Shown here in pieces: positions 16,277 to 25,172 of a stretch of DNA of 64,000 nt. Positions within the stretch are counted from its first letter, which is position 1, and every line of letters starts with the position of its first letter. Source of the stretch: Kitasatospora aureofaciens (GTDB lineage: Bacteria > Actinomycetota > Actinomycetes > Streptomycetales > Streptomycetaceae). A program made the position numbers and the translations under genes. The DNA lies in assembly GCA_000720845.1 (NCBI GenBank), contig JODU01000030.1:87196-151195 (forward strand), written 5' to 3'. The notes beneath the pieces are model-generated. The model ran no database searches and was not told the DNA's origin. It worked only from the letters and a program-made list of their open reading frames with translations.

Positions 16277-17599
16277 ATGAAGGTCCTGTTCACCACGTTC
16301 GCCGCGAAGTCCCACATGCATGCCCAGGTGCCGCTGGCCTGGGCCCTCCAGACCGCCGGCCACGAGGTGCGTGTCGCCAGCCAGCCCGACCTGGCGGAGG
16401 ACATCACCCGTACCGGTCTGACCGCCGTCTGCGTCGGTGAGCCGCTGCTGCTGGAGGAGCAGATGCAGCGGGTGAACGAGGGCCTGGGCGAGGACGCCGA
16501 GATCATGGAGAGCCAGGCGGAAGCCGGGATGGACATGACGGAGACCCGTCCCGAGATGCTGACGTGGGACCACGTGCTCGGCGTGTTCACCGCGATGACG
16601 GCGATGGCCTTCCAGAACTCCTGCCCCGAGCGCATGATCGACGACCTGGTCGCGTTCAGCCGCGAGTGGCAGCCCGACCTGGTGGTGTGGGACACGCTGT
16701 CCTTCGCCGGACCGGTGGCCGCACAGGTGACCGGCGCCGCTCACGCCCGGCTGCTGTTCGGGCTCGACCTGCTGGGGCGGATGCGCGAGACCTTCCTGGA
16801 CCTCCAGGCGGAACGGCTGCCCGAGCAGCGGGACGATCCGCTGCGCGAGTGGCTGACCTGGACGCTCGGCCGCTACGGAGCCGAGTTCCAGGAGGAGGTG
16901 GCGGTCGGGCAGTGGACCATCGACCCGGTACCGCCGTCGATGCGCTTCCCGGTCAGGCAGCCGTTCGTGCCGCTGCGCTACATCCCCTACAACGGGCAGG
17001 CCGTCGTACCGGACTGGCTGCACGAGCCGCCGAAGAAGCGGCGGGTCTGCCTGACGCTGGGCGTGGCCCACCGCGAGGTGCTGGACGGCGACCGGGCCTC
17101 GATCGGCGAGCTGGTGTCGGCGCTGGCCGAGCTGGACGTCGAGGTGGTGGCGACGCTCAACGCCAAGCAGCTCGCCGGGCTGGAACTGCCCGACAACGTC
17201 AGGGCCGTGGACTTCGTGCCGCTCAACGCGCTGCTGCCGACCTGCGACGCGGTGGTGCACCACGGCGGCTCGGGCACCTTCCAGACCGCGCTGGCGCACG
17301 GCGTCCCGCAGCTGATCGTGCCCGACATGGTCTGGGACACCATCCACAAGGCCAAGCAGCTGGAGAAGTCCGGCGCGGGGCTGTACGTGCAGGACCCGGA
17401 CCACTACACCGCGCAGGAGCTGCGCGACCACGTGCTGCGCCTGCTGGACGAGCCGTCGTTCGCCGAGAACTGCGCGCGGATCCGCCGGGAGATGGTCGGC
17501 ACGCCGAGCCCCAACGACATCGTCCCGCTGCTGGAGAAGCTGGTCGCCGAGCACCGCGCGGCCCGTGGCTCCGACGGCACTCTCCGAGAGGAGCGGTAG
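16277..17599 (+). CDS. antibiotic glycosyltransferase, AknS/EryCIII-like (GT-1 family, copy 1)
   Basis: The 440-residue GT-B enzyme starts at ATG 16277, after GGGGAGATAG. It has the acceptor-binding N-half beginning with MKVLFTTFAAKSHMHAQVPL and the nucleotide-sugar half with VVHHGGSGTFQTALAHGVPQ. It transfers a dTDP-deoxysugar to the aglycone or to a first sugar. Its stop (TAG) is followed immediately by the ATG of the 3,5-epimerase, so it belongs to the sugar operon. Without its own P450 helper next door it may be the chain-extending transferase (AknK role); this is inference. Confidence 0.92.
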   Translation: MKVLFTTFAAKSHMHAQVPLAWALQTAGHEVRVASQPDLAEDITRTGLTAVCVGEPLLLEEQMQRVNEGLGEDAEIMESQAEAGMDMTETRPEMLTWDHVLGVFTAMTAMAFQNSCPERMIDDLVAFSREWQPDLVVWDTLSFAGPVAAQVTGAAHARLLFGLDLLGRMRETFLDLQAERLPEQRDDPLREWLTWTLGRYGAEFQEEVAVGQWTIDPVPPSMRFPVRQPFVPLRYIPYNGQAVVPDWLHEPPKKRRVCLTLGVAHREVLDGDRASIGELVSALAELDVEVVATLNAKQLAGLELPDNVRAVDFVPLNALLPTCDAVVHHGGSGTFQTALAHGVPQLIVPDMVWDTIHKAKQLEKSGAGLYVQDPDHYTAQELRDHVLRLLDEPSFAENCARIRREMVGTPSPNDIVPLLEKLVAEHRAARGSDGTLREER

Positions 17600-18217
17600 A
17601 TGGCTGCCGCCGTGAGGTTCCGCGAACTCGCCGTGTCCGGCGCGTACGCCTTCACCCCGCCCGTCTTCGAGGACGAGCGCGGTCTGTTCACCTCGCCCTA
17701 CCAGGAACCCGCGTTCGTCGAGGCCCTCGGGCACCCGCTGTTCCGGGTGGCGCAGTCCAACCACAGCAAGTCGCGCCGGGGCACGGTACGGGGCATCCAC
17801 TACACCGTCACCCCGCCGGGTGTGGCGAAGTACGTGTACTGCGCCCGGGGCCGTGCCATCGACATCGTCGTGGACATCCGGGTCGGCTCGCCCACCTTCG
17901 GCCGCTGGGACTCCACCGTGCTCGACCCGGAGGGGTTCGGCGCGATGTACTTCCCGGTCGGGGTCGGGCACGCCTTCGTCGCCCTGGAGGACGACACGGT
18001 GATGTCGTACATGCTCTCCGGGAGTTACGAGGCGCACAACGAGCTCTCGCTGTCACCGCTCGATCCCGCGCTCGGCCTGCCGATCCCGGCCGACGTGGAG
18101 CCCCTGCTGTCCGCCCGGGACACGGCGGCGCCCCTGCTCGCGCAGGTGCGGGCGGAGGGCGGACTGCCCGAGTACGACAAGTGCCGTGACATCGAGGCCG
18201 CACTGTGGCGGCCCTGA
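17600..18217 (+). CDS. dTDP-4-keto-6-deoxyhexose 3,5-epimerase
   Basis: The 205-residue RmlC-type cupin has the motif SNHSKSRRGTVRGIHY with the catalytic His (GIHY) and the Asp-bearing strand RAIDIVVDIRVGSPTFG. Epimerisation gives the L-series sugars of anthracyclines. ATG directly follows the glycosyltransferase stop, and the 3' end overlaps the next gene by 13 bp, so translation is coupled on both sides. The length agrees with DnmU/AknL-type enzymes. Confidence 0.93.
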   Translation: MAAAVRFRELAVSGAYAFTPPVFEDERGLFTSPYQEPAFVEALGHPLFRVAQSNHSKSRRGTVRGIHYTVTPPGVAKYVYCARGRAIDIVVDIRVGSPTFGRWDSTVLDPEGFGAMYFPVGVGHAFVALEDDTVMSYMLSGSYEAHNELSLSPLDPALGLPIPADVEPLLSARDTAAPLLAQVRAEGGLPEYDKCRDIEAALWRP

Positions 18218-19152
18218 TCGGTGACCGCGCGGCGTCCGCGGGAACCCGGGTCGCGGTGCTGGGTGCCACCGGCTGCGTCGGCCGCTGCGTCGGCGACGCG
18301 CTGGAGCGCGAGGGGTACGAGGTGCTGGCCGTCGCCCGGCACCGCGCGCCGGCGGTGGCCGGACGGGTCTTCGCCGACCTGGACGTGGCGGCCGTGCCGC
18401 CCGCCGACCTCGCCGGCCTGCTGACCCGGCACCGGGTGGGCGCGGTGGTCAATGTGACGGGCGGCTGGGGCACGACCGAGCAGGAGATGCGCTACGCGCA
18501 CATCACCCTGGTCGAGCGTCTGTTGTCGGCCCTGGAGCTGACGGCCGGGCGGCCCCGTCTCGTCCACGTGGGATCCATCCACGAGTACGGGCCCGTCCCC
18601 GAACCCACCGCGGTCGGCGAGGAGTTCGTCCCGCGGCCGGCCACGAGCTACGCCCGGACCAAGCTGTCCGGCTCCCAGCTGGTGCTCGACGCCGCCCGGG
18701 CCGGCCGGCTGGAGGCGCTGGTGCTGCGCGCGGTCAACGTGTGCGGACCGCACACGACCCGGGCGAGCTTCCTCGGTTCGGTGGTCGAACGGCTGCGGGC
18801 CGCGGACGCGGACCGGCCGGTGGTGCTGCGGGTCGCGGACGCGCGCCGGGACTTCGTCGACGTGCGCGACCTGGCCGAGGCCGTGGTCCTCGCCGTCGCG
18901 TCGCCGGTGACCGGGCGGGTCGTCAACATCGGCCGCGGGCAGGCCACCTCCATGCGGGAACTGGTGGATCTGCTGGTCTCCGCGTCGGGGCTGCCGCCCG
19001 GGCGGCTCCGGGTCGAGGACGGGCCGGTCTCCAGCAAGGGCGGCGGCTGGACCCTGGCCGACATCCGCCTGGCCGGCGAACTGCTCGGCTGGAAGCCGCG
19101 CGTCCCGCTGGCCGAGACCATGCGGGCGACGTGGGAGACACCTGCCGGATGA
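18205..19152 (+). CDS. dTDP-4-keto-deoxyhexose 4-ketoreductase (extended SDR, DnmV/AknM-like)
   Basis: The 315-residue Rossmann protein starts at GTG 18205, inside the epimerase gene. It has VLGATGCVGRCV at residues 18-29 and the catalytic Tyr/Lys in SYARTKLSG. It also has the extended-SDR C-terminal half (RDFVDVRDLAEAVV, VNIGRGQATSMRELVDLL). It would reduce the 4-keto group in the last step to an L-2,6-dideoxy sugar. Another epimerase-type use cannot be excluded by sequence alone. Confidence 0.88.
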   Translation: MAALIGDRAASAGTRVAVLGATGCVGRCVGDALEREGYEVLAVARHRAPAVAGRVFADLDVAAVPPADLAGLLTRHRVGAVVNVTGGWGTTEQEMRYAHITLVERLLSALELTAGRPRLVHVGSIHEYGPVPEPTAVGEEFVPRPATSYARTKLSGSQLVLDAARAGRLEALVLRAVNVCGPHTTRASFLGSVVERLRAADADRPVVLRVADARRDFVDVRDLAEAVVLAVASPVTGRVVNIGRGQATSMRELVDLLVSASGLPPGRLRVEDGPVSSKGGGWTLADIRLAGELLGWKPRVPLAETMRATWETPAG

Positions 19153-19231
19153 GCCACCCGGGCGGGCCGGCCCGCGCCCCGTCCACCACGAGGGAGACCA
19201 GAGGCGTGCACACGAGTGCTGAGGAGCGCAG

Positions 19232-20584
19232 ATGGCCGATGTGACGGCTCGTATCGCGAGGTCGGCGGCCGCGCTGGCGAGCCCGCAGACCGACCTGGCG
19301 GGGTTCGACGACTGGTTCGCGCGGTACGGAGAGCAGATCTACACGACGGCCGAGCGCATCCCGCTGGCCGCCCTCGACCAGTGGTACCAGACACCGGTGA
19401 CCGGTGATCTGCGCCATCGGAGCGGCAAGTTCTTCACGGTGCACGGCCTGCGGGTGCAGATCCCGGGCAACAGCGTGCCCTGGTGGGACCAGCCCATCAT
19501 CGACCAGCCCGAGGTCGGCATCCTGGGCATCCTGGTCAAGGAGTTCGACGGGGTGCCGCACCTGCTGATGCAGGCCAAGGCGGAACCGGGCAACCCGGGC
19601 GGCCTGCAGCTCTCCCCCACCGTGCAGGCGACCCGGAGCAACTACACCGGCGTCCACAAGGGCAAGCCCGTGCCGTACCTCGACTACTTCCGGGACACCG
19701 CACGGCACCGGGTGATCGCGGACGTACGGCAGTCGGAGCAGGGCGCCTGGTTCTTCCGCAAGCGCAACCGCAACATGGTGGTGGAGACGGCCGGCGAGGT
19801 GGAGGTCCTGGAGGGCTTCCGCTGGTTCACGCTCGGGCAGGTGTACCGGCTGCTGGCGCGGGACGACGTCATCAACATGGACGCGCGGACCGTACTGGCC
19901 TGCCTGCCGCACACGTCCCGTCCGGACGGCGCCCTGCACCGCATGACCGACGTGCTGAGCTGGATCGCCGGGACCCGTTCCCTGGCCACCGTGCACACCG
20001 AGCGGATCGCGCTCAACGCGCTGGACGAGTGGCAGCACACCGAGATGGGCTACTCGCACGAGAGCGGCGGCTTCTTCGACGTCATCGGGGTCCGCGTGAC
20101 CGCCGCCGGGCGGGAGGTCGCCACGTGGCACCAGCCGATGATCGAGCCGCGCGGCACCGGGGTCATCGCCTTCCTGCACCGCGAGTTCAACGGAGTGCCG
20201 CACGTGCTGATGCACGCCCGCACCGAACCGGGCTACGCGGACGTCGTCGAGCTGGCGCCGACCGTGCAGTGCGTGCCGGACAGCTACGGATGGCTGCCGC
20301 CCGGGGCCAGACCGCGCCATCTGGACGAGGTGCTGTCGGCCGCAGCCGACCGCATCCGCTACGAGGCCGTGCTCTCCGAGGAGGGCGGCCGCTTCTTCCA
20401 CGCCCGCAACCGCTACCTGATCGTGGACAGCGACGTGCCCGAGGACCCCGGCCACCCCGACTACCGCTGGCTGACCATGCATCAGCTGACCGAGCTGCTG
20501 AGGCACAGCCACTACCTGAACGTGCAGGCACGGAGCCTGGTGGCATGTCTGCGCGGCGTCGAGGCGGCCCCCCTCACCGGCTGA
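19232..20584 (+). CDS. dTDP-4-keto-6-deoxyglucose 2,3-dehydratase
   Basis: The 450-residue protein is built of two homologous halves. GVPHLLMQAKAEPGN with LSPTVQ in the first half and GVPHVLMHARTEPGY with LAPTVQ in the second mark the repeat, normal for this family (AknQ, SnogH, EryBVI, TylCVI). It removes water across C-2/C-3 and is the committed step to 2-deoxysugars. It needs a 3-ketoreductase partner, found at 29701-30690, or a 3-aminotransferase, found at 20674-21783. The last gene of the rightward operon, it is followed by a terminator. Confidence 0.95.
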   Translation: MADVTARIARSAAALASPQTDLAGFDDWFARYGEQIYTTAERIPLAALDQWYQTPVTGDLRHRSGKFFTVHGLRVQIPGNSVPWWDQPIIDQPEVGILGILVKEFDGVPHLLMQAKAEPGNPGGLQLSPTVQATRSNYTGVHKGKPVPYLDYFRDTARHRVIADVRQSEQGAWFFRKRNRNMVVETAGEVEVLEGFRWFTLGQVYRLLARDDVINMDARTVLACLPHTSRPDGALHRMTDVLSWIAGTRSLATVHTERIALNALDEWQHTEMGYSHESGGFFDVIGVRVTAAGREVATWHQPMIEPRGTGVIAFLHREFNGVPHVLMHARTEPGYADVVELAPTVQCVPDSYGWLPPGARPRHLDEVLSAAADRIRYEAVLSEEGGRFFHARNRYLIVDSDVPEDPGHPDYRWLTMHQLTELLRHSHYLNVQARSLVACLRGVEAAPLTG

Positions 20585-20599
20585 CCCGCGTGCACGACG

Positions 20600-20636
20600 C
20601 CGAAGGCCCGGCCGGACCCCTCCGCCGGGCCTTCGG
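20600..20636. terminator. bidirectional rho-independent-like hairpin
   Basis: CCGAAGGCCCGGC (20600-20612) pairs perfectly with GCCGGGCCTTCGG (20624-20636) around an 11-nt loop. It lies between the convergent ends of the 2,3-dehydratase and the aminotransferase. There is no T-run, as is common in Streptomyces. Confidence 0.75.
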
Positions 20637-20673
20637 TGTGCGAGGCGTGCCGTGCCCGGAGCGCCGCACCGGC

Positions 20674-21783
20674 TCAGAGACCGGCCAGCACGTCGCGCAG
20701 CACGCTGATCACCTTGTCCTGGACGTCGGGGGCGAGGGCCGGGTACATGGGCAGCGAGAAGATCTGGCCGGCCAGTTCCTCGGTGACGGGCAGCGAGCCC
20801 TGGCGGTAGCCGAGGTGGGCGAACCCGGTCATGGTGTGCACCGGCCAGGGGTAGCTGATGTTCAGCTCGATGTCGTACTTCCTGAGTGCCTCGATGATGT
20901 CGTCGCGCCGGGGGTGGCGCACCGTGTAGACGTAGTACACGTGCTCGTTGCCCGCCGCGGTGCGGGGCAGCACGAGGTCCGTGCCGGCGAGCCCCTCCTC
21001 GTAGCGCCGGGCGACGGCCCGCCGTCCGGCCACGTAGTCGTCCAGGCGGCGCAGCTTGCGCCGCAGGATCTCCGCCTGCACCTCGTCGAGGCGGGAGTTG
21101 TGGCCCGGGGTGCCCACGACGTAGTAGCGCTCCTCCATGCCGTAGTAGCGCAGCCGGCGCAGCGCGCGGTGGGCGTCGTCCCGGGAGGTCAGTACGGCGC
21201 CGCCGTCGCCGTAGGCGCCGAGCACCTTCGTCGGGTAGAAGGAGAACGCCGCGGCGTCGCCCGTGGTGCCGGCGAGCCGGCCGTCGCGGCGGGCCCCGTG
21301 GGCCTGTGCGCAGTCCTCGACGACGAGCAGGCCGTGTTCGGCGGCGAGCCGTTCCAGCGGCGCCAGGTCGACGCACTGCCCGTAGAGGTGGACCGGGAGC
21401 AGGCACCGGGTCCGGGGCGTCAGGGCGGCGGCCACCTGGTCGGTGTCCATGAGGTAGGTGTCCGGGTCCACGTCGACGAAGACCGGGGTGGCGCCGACCG
21501 AGTCGATGGCCACCACGGTGGGTGCCGCGGTGTTGGACACGGTGACGACCTCGTCCCCGGGACCGACGCCGAGCGACTGGAGGGCCAGTTTGATGGCGTT
21601 GGTGCCGTTGTCGACGCCGACGCAGTGCCCGGCGCCGTGGTAGGCGGCGAACTCCTGCTCGAAGCCGCGCACGCTGTCGCCGAGGACGAGCCGGCCCGAG
21701 CTGAAGACCGTCTCCACGGCGTCCAGAATATCGGCACGTTCGTTCTCGTATTCCTGTAGATAGTCCCATACGAGAGTGGTCAT
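20674..21783 (-). CDS. dTDP-deoxysugar 3-aminotransferase, DegT/DnrJ/EryC1 family
   Basis: The 369-residue PLP enzyme has the Schiff-base Lys186 in SFYPTKVLGAYGDGG, together with VVEDCAQAHGA and the substrate loop GHNSRLDEVQAEIL. It is the DnmJ/AknZ type that aminates a 3-keto-2,6-dideoxyhexose toward rhodosamine or daunosamine. ATG 21783 is chosen from GGGAGGG about 9 nt upstream. It is transcribed divergently from rmlA. It is the only aminotransferase found, so both N-methyltransferases would act on its product unless one has another substrate. Confidence 0.94.
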   Translation of the reverse strand: MTTLVWDYLQEYENERADILDAVETVFSSGRLVLGDSVRGFEQEFAAYHGAGHCVGVDNGTNAIKLALQSLGVGPGDEVVTVSNTAAPTVVAIDSVGATPVFVDVDPDTYLMDTDQVAAALTPRTRCLLPVHLYGQCVDLAPLERLAAEHGLLVVEDCAQAHGARRDGRLAGTTGDAAAFSFYPTKVLGAYGDGGAVLTSRDDAHRALRRLRYYGMEERYYVVGTPGHNSRLDEVQAEILRRKLRRLDDYVAGRRAVARRYEEGLAGTDLVLPRTAAGNEHVYYVYTVRHPRRDDIIEALRKYDIELNISYPWPVHTMTGFAHLGYRQGSLPVTEELAGQIFSLPMYPALAPDVQDKVISVLRDVLAGL

Positions 21784-21982
21784 TGCTTCTTTCCCTCCCA
21801 TTACCGATGCCTGCCGCAGGATGTCACGGTCCCCTGGCAGCACATCACACCGCCAAGACGCTTCACAACCCCCGGCATTCCTCTATTCCCAGTCGATTTA
21901 CGCTGGATCCGGAATTGCCGTCCTTGCTGCCGGACAAATCCTGTCGTTAGCATGTACAGAAATCGAGGACAGGGGCATACCC

Positions 21983-22858
21983 ATGAAGGGGATTATTCTC
22001 GCCGGCGGTTCGGGAACAAGGCTCCATCCAATAACCGTCTCCGTCTCGAAACAGCTCCTCCCGGTCGGCGACAAGCCGATGATCTACTATCCGCTCTCGG
22101 TGCTGATGCTCGCGGACATCAGGGAAATCCTGCTCATCTGCACCGAGCGCGACCTGGACTCGTTCCGCAGGCTCCTGGGCGACGGCTCCCACCTCGGCCT
22201 GAGCATCGACTACGCGGTGCAGAGCCGGCCCGCCGGGCTGGCCGAGGCCTTCGTCATCGGCGCCGACCACGTGGGCGACGACGACGTGGCGCTGGTTCTC
22301 GGAGACAACATCTTCCACGGCTACCACTTCTACGACCTGCTCCAGCGCAACGTCCGCGACGTCCAGGGCTGCGTGCTGTTCGGCTACCCGGTCGAGGACC
22401 CGGAGCGCTACGGGGTGGGCGAGACCGACGCGGCGGGACGGCTCGTCTCCCTGGAGGAGAAGCCGGCCCGGCCCCGCTCCGACCTCGCCGTCACCGGGCT
22501 CTACCTGTACGACAACGAAGTGGTGGACATCGCCAAGAACCTGCGTCCCTCGGCACGCGGAGAACTGGAGATAACCGACGTCAACCGGAATTACCTGGCC
22601 CGCGGCCGGGCCCGCCTGGTGGACCTCGGCCGCGGTTTCGCCTGGCTGGACGCCGGCACCCCGCAATCACTGCTCCAGGCCACCCAGTACGTGAGGACCC
22701 TCGAAGAACGGCAGGGCGTGCGCATTGCCTGCGTGGAGGAAGTCGCCCTGCGGATGGGATTCATCGACCCACAGCGGTGCCTTCGGCTGGGCGAGAAGAT
22801 GGCACAGTCGGACTACGGCCAGTACGTGATGTCCGTGGCCCGCGACATGTCGAACTGA
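21983..22858 (+). CDS. rmlA: glucose-1-phosphate thymidylyltransferase
   Basis: The 291-residue nucleotidyltransferase has the N-terminal GGSGTRLHPIT signature (residues 8-18), KQLLPVGDKPMIYYPLSVL, and LVLGDNIFHG for metal and product binding. It makes dTDP-glucose, the entry to all cluster sugars. The longer open frame upstream is rejected because family members begin with MKGIILAGG. The upstream 199 bp are comparatively A/T-rich and should hold divergent promoters with the aminotransferase gene. A 12-bp hairpin follows. Confidence 0.96.
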   Translation: MKGIILAGGSGTRLHPITVSVSKQLLPVGDKPMIYYPLSVLMLADIREILLICTERDLDSFRRLLGDGSHLGLSIDYAVQSRPAGLAEAFVIGADHVGDDDVALVLGDNIFHGYHFYDLLQRNVRDVQGCVLFGYPVEDPERYGVGETDAAGRLVSLEEKPARPRSDLAVTGLYLYDNEVVDIAKNLRPSARGELEITDVNRNYLARGRARLVDLGRGFAWLDAGTPQSLLQATQYVRTLEERQGVRIACVEEVALRMGFIDPQRCLRLGEKMAQSDYGQYVMSVARDMSN

Positions 22859-22888
22859 CCGCCTTTCCGCCCCGGGGTCCGCTTCCGT

Positions 22889-22917
22889 CGGTCCCACCGG
22901 TTCTACCGGTGGGACCG
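22889..22917. terminator. convergent hairpin terminator
   Basis: CGGTCCCACCGG, loop TTCTA, CCGGTGGGACCG: a perfect 12-bp stem between rmlA and the convergent methyltransferase. It overlaps the last codons of the latter. Confidence 0.8.
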
Positions 22918-23619
22918 CACACCGACGAAGAGGCCCCGGCCGGTGGGACCACCGTCCAGGAATTCCACGGAGCAGCCTGCGTCGGCGAAAGCGGAGAGGT
23001 ATTCCTCTTTGGTGAACAGGGTCAGTACGTCGATCTCGGTGAACTGCTGGATGCCGGCGGCGTCGCCCACGGTGAAGCGGACCTCCATGCGGGTGGCCCG
23101 GCCCTTGCGGGTGGTGTGCGAGATCCGCGCGACGGTGCGGTGCTCCGCACGGGCCAGGTCACCCGCGACGTAGCCCTCGATGAAGTTCTCCGGGAACCAC
23201 CAGGGTTCGACGACCAGGACACCGCCGGGCTCCAGGTGGTCCGTCATCGACCTGATGGCGGACCGCATGTCGGCCACCGTCTCCAGGTATCCGATGGCAC
23301 AGAACATGCAGCTCACCGCGGTGTAGGTGCGGCCGAGGGAGAAGTCGCGCATGTCGCCCGCGTGCACGGTGGTGCCGGGCAGCCGCTGCTCGGCGAGCCG
23401 ACGCATCGACTCCGCGATCTCCAGCCCCTCGGCGACGTCGAACAACTCGCTGAACACGCTGAGATGGGCGCCCGTGCCGCAGGCGACGTCGAGCAGCGAG
23501 TCGGCTCCCGGGTTCCGTTCGGTGATGACCCGGGCGACGTCCGCCGCCTCCTGGCCCCAGTCCTTTCCGCGGCTGCGGTAGATCTCCTCGTACACGTCCG
23601 CGAGTTCCCGGCCGTACAT
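22903..23619 (-). CDS. SAM-dependent aminosugar N,N-dimethyltransferase, DesVI/TylM1-like (copy 2)
   Basis: The 238-residue methyltransferase starts at ATG 23619, after GGAGGAGACGCAC. It has LDVACGTGAHLSVFSELFD, CMFCAIGYL and the family block EPWWFPENFIEGY, with the C-terminus GGPTGRGLFVGV typical of DesVI-type dimethylases. It probably converts the 3-amino sugar to the N,N-dimethyl sugar (rhodosamine). The homologue at 2999-3727 is more diverged. The gene is probably co-transcribed with the cyclase gene upstream (93-bp gap). Confidence 0.9.
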   Translation of the reverse strand: MYGRELADVYEEIYRSRGKDWGQEAADVARVITERNPGADSLLDVACGTGAHLSVFSELFDVAEGLEIAESMRRLAEQRLPGTTVHAGDMRDFSLGRTYTAVSCMFCAIGYLETVADMRSAIRSMTDHLEPGGVLVVEPWWFPENFIEGYVAGDLARAEHRTVARISHTTRKGRATRMEVRFTVGDAAGIQQFTEIDVLTLFTKEEYLSAFADAGCSVEFLDGGPTGRGLFVGVRSHR

Positions 23620-23712
23620 GTGCGTCTCCTCCGCTGTCGTCCCCGTGGGCGGGCAGTCCGGCGGGTGCCGTACCCGGCGCCCGTCCCGCATGTCCTTCGC
23701 CTCTCGTTCGCC

Positions 23713-24492
23713 TCACTCGTCGAGCAGTGCCACCGCCCTCGCCCAGCCGGCCCCCGCCCCCGCTATGCGCACCGGGAAGCAGGCGAGGCGGAACCCGTGC
23801 GCGACGGGCAACCGGTCGAGCCCGGCCAGCCGTTCGATCTGGCAGTACTCGCGGTCCCGGCCGATCATGTGGGCCGGCCACAGCACCGACCGGTCACCGG
23901 TCGCCCGGTAGCGGGCGATGATGTCGCCGAAGGGCGCGTCCAGGCTGAACGCGTCGGTGCCGATGACGCGGACGCCCCGGTCCAGCAGCAGGTGCACGGC
24001 CGAAGCGTCGAGCCCGGTGAAGTCCGTGAAGTACTTCTGCGTCCCCGCCCACGCGTCGGCGCCGGTCCGCAGCAGCACGATGTCCATGGGCGAGAGCGTG
24101 TGGCCGACCCGCTCCAGCTCCCGCTCGATCACGTCGGCGCCGACCGCGCCGGTGCCCCGGTCGCTCAGGTCCAGCACCACGGCGGGCCGGAAGAACCAGT
24201 CGAGCGGCAGTTCGTCGATGTGCCGCGGCGGACCCTCCCGGTAAGAGGCGCGGGTGCCGTAGTGCGAGGGCGCGTCGACGTGTGTTCCGGTGTGGGTGGT
24301 CAGCTGGAGCCGGTCCAGCGAGAGGAATTCGCCCTCCGGAAGCTCGGCCGGGTCGAACTCGATGCCGAAGTGGTCGCGCATCTCCTCGCTCATGTGCACG
24401 GCGGCCTCCTTGGGCCCGAGGACCTCGTGCACCACGGGATCGGGTTCGAAACCCGCCGCGTCGACGGGCGAGGACAGGTCGATGATGCGCAC
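23713..24492 (-). CDS. polyketide cyclase of the metal-dependent hydrolase fold (SnoaM/AknW/DpsY-like)
   Basis: The 259-residue protein starts at GTG 24492 (GGGAGG 5 nt before), rather than the ATG 13 codons upstream. It has the cyclase-family metal motif THTGTHVDAPSHY (about residues 78-90) and PAHMIGRDREYCQIERLAGLD near the end. In daunorubicin and nogalamycin pathways this family assists second- and third-ring cyclisation. It faces the SnoaL-like protein across a divergent promoter that carries a SARP box. Confidence 0.9.
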   Translation of the reverse strand: MRIIDLSSPVDAAGFEPDPVVHEVLGPKEAAVHMSEEMRDHFGIEFDPAELPEGEFLSLDRLQLTTHTGTHVDAPSHYGTRASYREGPPRHIDELPLDWFFRPAVVLDLSDRGTGAVGADVIERELERVGHTLSPMDIVLLRTGADAWAGTQKYFTDFTGLDASAVHLLLDRGVRVIGTDAFSLDAPFGDIIARYRATGDRSVLWPAHMIGRDREYCQIERLAGLDRLPVAHGFRLACFPVRIAGAGAGWARAVALLDE

Positions 24493-24546
24493 ACGTGCCT
24501 CCCGGCGATGGTTGGTTGCGAGCCAGCCCATGCTCGCCAGGACAGC

Positions 24547-24575
24547 TAGAGAAGCGTTGGAGCGCGACTGAACGG
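24547..24575 (+). promoter_or_regulatory. SARP box (three heptamers, 11-bp spacing)
   Basis: TAGAGAA, TGGAGCG and TGAACGG start at 24547, 24558 and 24569. The array lies in the 197-bp divergent region and faces the operon that begins at 24690 and continues through the glycosyltransferase to rmlB. Confidence 0.55.
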
Positions 24576-24689
24576 CCGCCCGTGCTCCGGCTCGACCGAT
24601 CCTGGAGCCCCTGCTGCGACCGTCATGACGTCACCGGGGCCGGGAACCGCCTCCGCCCCGGCCCACGGGAACGGCGGAAGGAACACGGC

Positions 24690-25124
24690 ATGACAGCACA
24701 GGCCCCGACGGCCCCGGCGGACGTCTACGCCGAGGTACAGCACTTCTACGCACGGCAGATGCGGCTCCTGGACACGGGAGAGGCCGACGCCTGGGCCGGC
24801 ACCTTCACCGAGGACGGCTCCTTCGCGCCGCCCTCGCGTCCTCAGCCGGTACGCGGCCGTCCGGCCCTGGCCGCGGGGGCCCGGCAGTCAGCCGCGGACA
24901 TCGCCGCCCGGGGCGAGACGCAGCGCCACTGGGTCGGCATGCTCACCGTCACCCCGGCGGACGACGGCTCGCTGACGGCCGAGAGCCAGGTCACCATCAT
25001 CACCGTGCCGCGCGGCGGACCCGCGCGGCTGCACCTGGTCTGCACCTGCCACGACGTCCTGGCGCGCGAGGCGGGCGAACTCCTGGTGAGGGAGCGGGTG
25101 GTGACGCGTGACGACCAGCCGTAG
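24690..25124 (+). CDS. SnoaL/NTF2-like protein, paralogue of the aromatase C-terminal domain
   Basis: The 144-residue protein starts at ATG 24690, after GGAAGGAACACGGC. FYARQMRLLDTGEADAWAGTF and CHDVLAREAGELLVRERVV match the last 130 residues of the aromatase fusion at 14838-16190. The fold is a cone-shaped alpha+beta barrel used by hydroxylases, dehydratases and cyclases. I recall the ActVI-ORFA protein of actinorhodin biosynthesis as belonging to this group. The reaction is unknown here. Gene order places it in front of an SDR, a common pairing for SnoaL-like hydroxylases. Confidence 0.82.
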   Translation: MTAQAPTAPADVYAEVQHFYARQMRLLDTGEADAWAGTFTEDGSFAPPSRPQPVRGRPALAAGARQSAADIAARGETQRHWVGMLTVTPADDGSLTAESQVTIITVPRGGPARLHLVCTCHDVLAREAGELLVRERVVTRDDQP

Positions 25125-25172
25125 CGGCGGCCGGCCGTCCACCGTGCGGTCCGTCCCGCCACGGACCCGGAC

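Noticed and set aside
19232..20584. 2,3-dehydratase as a recent tandem gene fusion
   Set aside because: The two-fold repeat is a constant feature of the whole family, not specific to this locus.
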